Source of the DNA: Enoplolaimus lenunculus | Lineage: Eukaryota; Nematoda; Enoplea; Enoplida; Thoracostomopsidae | Length of the DNA stretch: 64,000 bases | Direction: 5' to 3' | NCBI GenBank assembly: GCA_030248215.1 | Contig: JASANG010003910.1 | Location: 351,974 to 415,973, forward strand | In this document: positions 61,201 to 64,000 of the stretch, one piece after another | Position numbering within the stretch: the stretch's first letter is position 1 | Layout: each line of letters begins with the position of its first letter | Notes under the pieces: model-generated | What the model was told of the DNA's origin: nothing | The model's database searches: none | The model's input: the letters and a program-made list of their open reading frames with translations, nothing else | Program-made: the position numbers and the translations under genes

Positions 61201-62972
61201 GCATAAAAGAGTTAAGCCATATTAAACTGCCGGATGTATGTCACCGGACGCGGCAGCCGCTGGATGTTTTCGGATGCCGACATGCAGCAATCAGCACGGG
61301 AAAAATTTACTGTACGCCGCCGGATGCCAGCGCACGGCGCTGTAAAATTTTTTATTAAAACCCTCTCACATAGGGTCCACTGAAAGCATTTCAATATCTG
61401 TTTTAATTGTTCAGAACTACAGGAAGTAAGAGTACTGATCTATGCGTGTTTTGCGGCAACACATCGTGGTTAATAAACCAAAAAGTGTAGCTGGGCAAAA
61501 CCAGCACAACTTTTAGTTTTCAAACCTATTGATTGATGTTTTAATCCAAAAATGACACGGTCAGTGTTACTTTTACGTGCGTCCCGTTTTCGCGTGAGAC
61601 ACAAAGACACAGGAGTTTAATCGGGACAAATTCATATACTTCTGCCGACAGCATTACGGGCAAGTGAGAAAACTGGACAGCTGCGAATTTTTTGCTGGAA
61701 AAACGGGACAGCAGCTAATTTTTCGCTCGCTGGGAACACGTGAAAACGGGACAGGTTCGTTTCGAGCAAATGGGAAAACGGGACAGCAGCTAATTTTTCG
61801 CTCGCTGGGAACACGTGAAAACGGGACAGGTTCGTTTCGAGCAAATGGGAAAACGGGACAGCAGCTAATTTTTCGCTCGCTGGGAACACGTGAAAACGGG
61901 ACAGGTTCGTTTCGAGCAAATGGGAAAACGGGACAGCTGCTAATTTTTAGCTCGCTGAGAACACGTGAAAACGGGACAGGTTTGTTTCAGGAAATGGAAA
62001 TAGGGGATAGCTGCAATTTTTCGCTGGAAAACAGAATAGGTTTGTTTTGGGCAAATGGGAAAACGAGACAGCTGCAATTTTTGGCTGGGAAAACGAGAAC
62101 CGGGATAAGTTTGTTTTTGGCAAATGGTAAAACAAGACAGCTGCAAATTTTCGCAGGGAAAGCGTGAAAACGGGACAGTTTTCTTTAGGGCAAATGGGAA
62201 AACGGGACAGCTGATATTTTTCGCTGGGAAAACGGAAAAACTGTAGAGGCTTTGTTTTGCGTAAACGGAAAAATGGGACAGCTGTAAAATTTTTGATGGG
62301 AAAACTGAACAATGGGACAGGTCGGTTTCGGGCAAACGGAAAAACGGGACGGCTGCAAATTTTCGCTATGGGACAAATGGGAAAACGGGGCAGCTGCAAT
62401 TTTTTACTGGGAAAACGGAATTATGGGACACAAATCAAATTCTTTTCAGTCTGTGCAAAATTTCTTAGATCCGAGTAGGGGAATGAAGATTTTCGTAGTT
62501 GGGGTTGCTCCATCTGTCACTCTCCTCTGTAATTAATCGCAGCCTTGGCAGCCACACCTGACTTGCATTTACAAAACTGCGAATGTTTTTCTTTCAAAAC
62601 ATTGTAGAGTTGAAAATTTCTAAACGAGGGGATGCGGAATGGATTGAAAATTTTTTTATCACAGAGTCTGACCCAAGACTATTTGGAAGTGGGACATGAA
62701 CCAAACTGGAGGGAATGACCCCCAATGCTCTCCGTGCGGACGCCCTTGCAACAATATGCTTTCTTTGGGAAACGGTAAAATGGGGCAGCTATATATTTTT
62801 GTAGGAAAAACGGAAAAACGGGACAGCAATATTTTTTGTTAAGATTGATTTTATCAGGGGGCGCACTTAGAGACCCTAATCAGGATTGGGACTGCCGTCC
62901 CCAAGCCTCCCGCACTAAGCGATTTTGCTAACCAAACCACAAATAACAACACCACCACCACCACCACCACCC

Positions 62973-63035
<63 letters not shown>

Positions 63036-63348
63036 TTTAACAATTTTCGCGTATGCACAAACAGGAGTAGCAAATGCTGCTCTTCGGCACAGTATTGCAG
63101 TCCCACGGGAAAACGGGACGCTCTTGAAAGTAACATGGGTCAATAACACAATAGAAAACATTACCCCTAAGCCTAAGTCTAACAGAATATAAACGAATTC
63201 CGCAATTTTAGGCAACGAAATATTTAACATTATATTGAAACCCAGTAACAAATATCTACAGGAACACGAAGCAATTGCTCGAGACAAAGACAAACTTGAA
63301 GACGCATTAGAAAAAACAAAGACATCGCTGAGTGAAACTCAACATCAG
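46278..63348 (+). CDS. CRACR2A-like EF-hand/coiled-coil protein (5' part; gene continues past the right edge)
   Basis: Relatives regulate store-operated Ca2+ entry or vesicle traffic (CRACR2A/EFCAB4B; also Rab44, RASEF). Exons: 46278-46382, 46816-46930, 48049-48161, 49031-49140, 50281-50427, 51200-51290, 53065-53160, 53766-53837, 63262-63348. All have GT/AG borders and matching phases; 312 residues are visible. Residues 22-33 are a degenerate EF loop (Lys at position 5, Asp at 12). Residues 57-68 ([12 protein letters not shown]) are a canonical Ca2+-binding loop. After an acidic linker come [14 protein letters not shown], then [19 protein letters not shown] and [15 protein letters not shown], which track human CRACR2A closely, followed by coiled coil to the window edge. 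A C-terminal Rab GTPase, present in long CRACR2A, is not in the window, so its presence is unknown. Start is the first ATG, 41 bp after a TTAGGC transposon. The last intron is 9.4 kb. Confidence 0.88.
47148..47361. mobile_element. GC-rich foldback element of GACGG/CCGTC pieces, copy 1
   Basis: AGGGTTGCGCTATACTTGTC to AAGTATAGCGCAACCCT. The interior is packed with CCGTC, GGCGCCGG and GACGGACGG in both orientations, far more GC-rich than its surroundings. CRACR2A-like intron 2. Confidence 0.8.
47762..47962. mobile_element. TTAGGC transposon, variant 3
   Basis: GAGCCAATGTTACTTTTGGG to TTAAAGTAACATGGGCC, in an intron of the CRACR2A-like gene, 86 bp before exon 3. Confidence 0.75.
48470..48894. 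mobile_element. 0.4-kb TA element, copy 4
   Basis: Left end degenerate (TTACCCGAATGGGAGGG), right end CTGTTATTCGGGTCACTACA. In CRACR2A-like intron 3. Confidence 0.65.
49384..49411. repeat. Solo terminal repeat of variant 1
   Basis: GGCCCTGTTCTATACATGGGCC stands alone without interior or partner; probably a deletion remnant. Confidence 0.5.
49606..49829. mobile_element. TTAGGC transposon, variant 1
   Basis: GGCCCATGTATAGAACAGAG to TGTTCTATACATTGGCC, exact 8-bp duplication AGAAATTC. CRACR2A-like intron 4. Confidence 0.9.
49828..50110. repeat. Local duplication beside a TTAGGC transposon
   Basis: About 70 bp with AATTTGTTGTGGTTTTGAAC occurs at 49836-49905 and 50042-50105. A truncated TTAGGC fragment (49950-50034) lies between, so the flank was copied together with the transposon end. 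Confidence 0.6.
51386..51652 (+). mobile_element. piggyBac-like MITE carrying a tRNA-like promoter, copy 2
   Basis: AACCCCTTCTCACAT to ATGTGAGAAAGGGTT, followed by TTAA-type sequence (left flank ATAA is worn). A box CAGCTGAGTGGCGATGG and B box GTTCGAATC on the plus strand. In CRACR2A-like intron 6, 95 bp after exon 6. Confidence 0.78.
52555..52660. repeat. TTAGGC transposon fragment
   Basis: Degenerate TTAGGC units then TAGTACTGTTACGTCC; terminal repeats worn. CRACR2A-like intron 6. Confidence 0.4.
52810..53045. repeat. Degenerate AT-rich tandem repeat upstream of an exon
   Basis: About eight loose copies of TCAAAAAACAATGTTTTAAT, ending 20 bp before the CRACR2A-like exon 7. Confidence 0.7.
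53240..53435. mobile_element. TTAGGC transposon, variant 3
   Basis: GGCCCGTGTTACTTTAAGGA to CCTTAAGTAACATTGGCC, flanked by AGGCGTTT and AGGTGTTT. CRACR2A-like intron 7, 79 bp after exon 7. Confidence 0.85.
54068..54264. mobile_element. TTAGGC transposon, mixed variant 1/2
   Basis: Left AAAGATTAGGGGCGGAACG (variant 2), right CCCTGTTCTATACATTGTCC (variant 1), which suggests exchange between variants. CRACR2A-like intron 8. Confidence 0.65.
55366..55554. mobile_element. TTAGGC transposon, variant 1
   Basis: GGCCCATGTATAGAACATGG to CCCTGTTGTATACATGGGC; target duplication not clear. CRACR2A-like intron 8. Confidence 0.75.
56180..56331. mobile_element. GC-rich foldback element, copy 2
   Basis: AGGGTTGCGCTATACTTGTC on the left as in copy 1; right end worn (AACAGCGCCACCCG). 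Interior CCGTCCGG, GACGGCG pieces. A looser relative with CCGGATG pieces lies at 61213-61345. Confidence 0.7.
56698..56843. mobile_element. TTAGGC transposon, variant 2 (short)
   Basis: GGCCCATGTAAAGATCAGGG to CTGTTCTTTACATTGGCC, flanked by GTCTGACG and GTTAGACG. CRACR2A-like intron 8. Confidence 0.8.
57207..57677. repeat. 33-bp minisatellite, about 14 copies in two blocks
   Basis: Unit GGAAGTCAGGCTGTTGAGGG + ATACCAGAAATAA. A poly-A-rich break near 57380-57417 divides the left block (GAGGG form) from the right block (mainly GTGGG form). In CRACR2A-like intron 8. No spacers, so not a CRISPR array. Confidence 0.9.
58571..58909. mobile_element. hAT-like element(s) ending CAGTGRCGGATCCAG
   Basis: CAGTGGCCGATCC at 58571, GATTGCGGATCCAGAAATTTC at 58696 and CAGAAATTTCTGGATCCGTC ACTG at the right end, probably one element inside or next to another. 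CRACR2A-like intron 8. Confidence 0.5.
59324..59530. mobile_element. TTAGGC transposon, variant 2
   Basis: GGCCCATGTAAAGATCAGGG to CTGTTCTTTACATTGGCC with two TTAGGC blocks. CRACR2A-like intron 8. Confidence 0.8.
59612..59973. mobile_element. 0.4-kb TA element, copy 5 (diverged)
   Basis: Left TATTGACTCGAATAACAGG, right CTCTTATTCGGGTCACTACAG then TA. The middle differs from other copies and includes CCATGTTACTTGAAC, perhaps part of a TTAGGC transposon end. Confidence 0.55.
60449..60585. mobile_element. GAGTC foldback element, copy 5 (short)
   Basis: CACTGCAAAAAATGGTGAGTC to CCATTTTTTACAGTG followed by TA. About 70 bp shorter than copy 1, lost from the middle of the palindrome. Confidence 0.75.
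60999..61217 (-). mobile_element. piggyBac-like MITE with tRNA-like part, copy 3 (degenerate)
   Basis: TAACCCTTTCGCACATGAATA on the left and AAAAGAGTTAAG on the right. The inner minus strand keeps GTTCAAATCCTCG and GCTCAACCGTTG remnants of the tRNA-like boxes. Confidence 0.6.
61680..62430. repeat. 75-bp minisatellite with GAAAACGGGACAG core
   Basis: Units begin GGGACAG at 61705, 61780, 61855 and 61930, exactly 75 bp apart and nearly identical. Further right, units become irregular but keep the AAACGGGACAG core about every 35-75 bp. The core equals the terminal-repeat sequence of the host transposon. Confidence 0.85.
62946..63033. repeat. ACC and CAA microsatellites
   Basis: About eight ACC units followed by about 20 CAA units. 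Long open frames read through it on both strands are artefacts of the trinucleotide repeat. Confidence 0.9.
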
Positions 63349-63569
63349 GTATAAGTACGCATAAAAAGGCTTAAAGTAAAGAATACCGGGATATATTTCC
63401 TCCCGAAACTTCAGAAGTGACCAGAAAAAATACTTCTAACACGCTTCAGAGTAACCTTACTAGATGGTAGAAGTCAGAAATGTTTTCGTATGCAAAAAGT
63501 TATACCCTACAGAACTGAAATCTTGACTACGCCCGAGTAGGTTTACAATATTGAGGTCACGTTATTGTC

Positions 63570-63785
63570 GGCCAATGTTACTTTTAAAGGCGCAACAGTA
63601 GATTAAGCGTATTCCTAAGCCAAAGCCTAAGCCTAAGCCTAAGCGTTGCAAAAATGTGTTTGTAAGCCTAAGCCTAAACCTAAGCATAAGCATAAAAGCA
63701 TAAGGAAAAAATGCAATCTAAAATCTAAACCTACTCTTTTATAGACCCACTAGAAACCTGGACGCCCCTTAAAGTAACATTGGCT
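63570..63785. mobile_element. TTAGGC transposon, variant 3
   Basis: GGCCAATGTTACTTTTAAAG to CTTAAAGTAACATTGGC, with GCGTTGCAAAAATG between CCTAAG blocks. It follows the last visible CRACR2A-like exon by 221 bp. Confidence 0.8.
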
Positions 63786-63907
63786 CCATTCTCGAACAAT
63801 TTTTATGAATTACAAAAATTTTTAAACTCAATTTGTAACAAATTGTTGCTGAAAGGGTTTCCGATGCCTGAAGCTTGTGCAATTTTTACACGTTACTGAA
63901 AACAAAC

Positions 63908-64000
63908 TTAGTATTGTAATTTTAATAAACTGTATTTTGTGCTGAACAAGTTTTAGCTGGAATTGATGAGAAAACAAAGTATTGTAATTTTAATAAACTG
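63908..64000. repeat. Direct repeat at the window edge
   Basis: AGTATTGTAATTTTAATAAACTG is present at about 63911 and again as the last bases of the window, about 67 bp apart. Confidence 0.7.

Larger units (their letters stand above)
61559..63141. mobile_element. Giant variant 3 element filled by a minisatellite
   Basis: Left end GGTCAGTGTTACTTTTACG then GTCCCGTTTTCGCG; right end GGGAAAACGGGACG then CTTGAAAGTAACATGGGTC. The flanking 8-mers AATGACAC (61551-61558) and AATAACAC (63142-63149) match at seven of eight bases, so the 1583 bp behave as one insertion. The interior holds a 75-bp tandem repeat, then degenerate GGGACAG units, then ACC and CAA microsatellites. Confidence 0.8.

Noticed and set aside
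62915-63293. Poly-Thr, poly-Cys and poly-Val frames
   Set aside because: They read through ACC and CAA microsatellites on both strands.

Overview
The window is animal nuclear DNA: AT-rich, with spliced genes, long introns and very many short inverted-repeat transposons. Arrays of TTAGGC, the nematode telomere unit, occur throughout, but every array that can be read lies inside a short transposon and none is a chromosome end. A repeat-rich nematode is the best guess for the host. That is inference; no gene here settles the phylum.

Layout. 1038-4351 (minus): a two-exon gene for a ZC2HC1-family (C2HC zinc finger) protein. 4352-17307: mostly repeats, with no gene I can support. 17308-18078 (plus): a basic, disordered 256-residue reading frame. 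19595-23422 (plus): the last three exons of a multi-pass membrane protein with a very acidic tail. 24054-42558 (minus): a nine-exon peroxisomal-type 2-hydroxyacid oxidase gene, closest in motifs to HAO2; its reading frame stays open and in phase across all eight introns. 25887-33285 (minus): a broken Ty3/Gypsy LTR retrotransposon inside HAO intron 6, with a PHD finger at the end of its pol region. 46278 to the right edge (plus): the first nine coding exons (312 residues) of a CRACR2A-like EF-hand/coiled-coil protein. Its expected C-terminal Rab GTPase domain would lie beyond the window. HAO and the CRACR2A-like gene are head to head, with 3.7 kb between start codons.

Repeats. The dominant family, with three terminal-repeat variants and more than two dozen copies, has termini GGCC(C/A)ATGT, 8-bp target duplications and interiors of TTAGGC-type repeats. 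One copy (61559-63141) is 1.6 kb long and filled by a 75-bp minisatellite whose core matches its own terminal repeat. Other families are: TA-flanked foldbacks built from GAGTC/GACTC; 0.4-kb TA-flanked elements ending CTGTAGTGACCCGAATAAGA; TTAA-flanked (piggyBac-like) elements carrying a tRNA-like Pol III promoter; about 100-bp hAT-like elements made of CCGGATAT-type motifs; and GC-rich foldbacks made of GACGG-type motifs. Several insertions touch the host genes: one duplicated a splice donor, one lies 23 bp from a splice acceptor, and two lie within about 45 bp of start codons. The genes themselves look unrelated in function and do not form a pathway.
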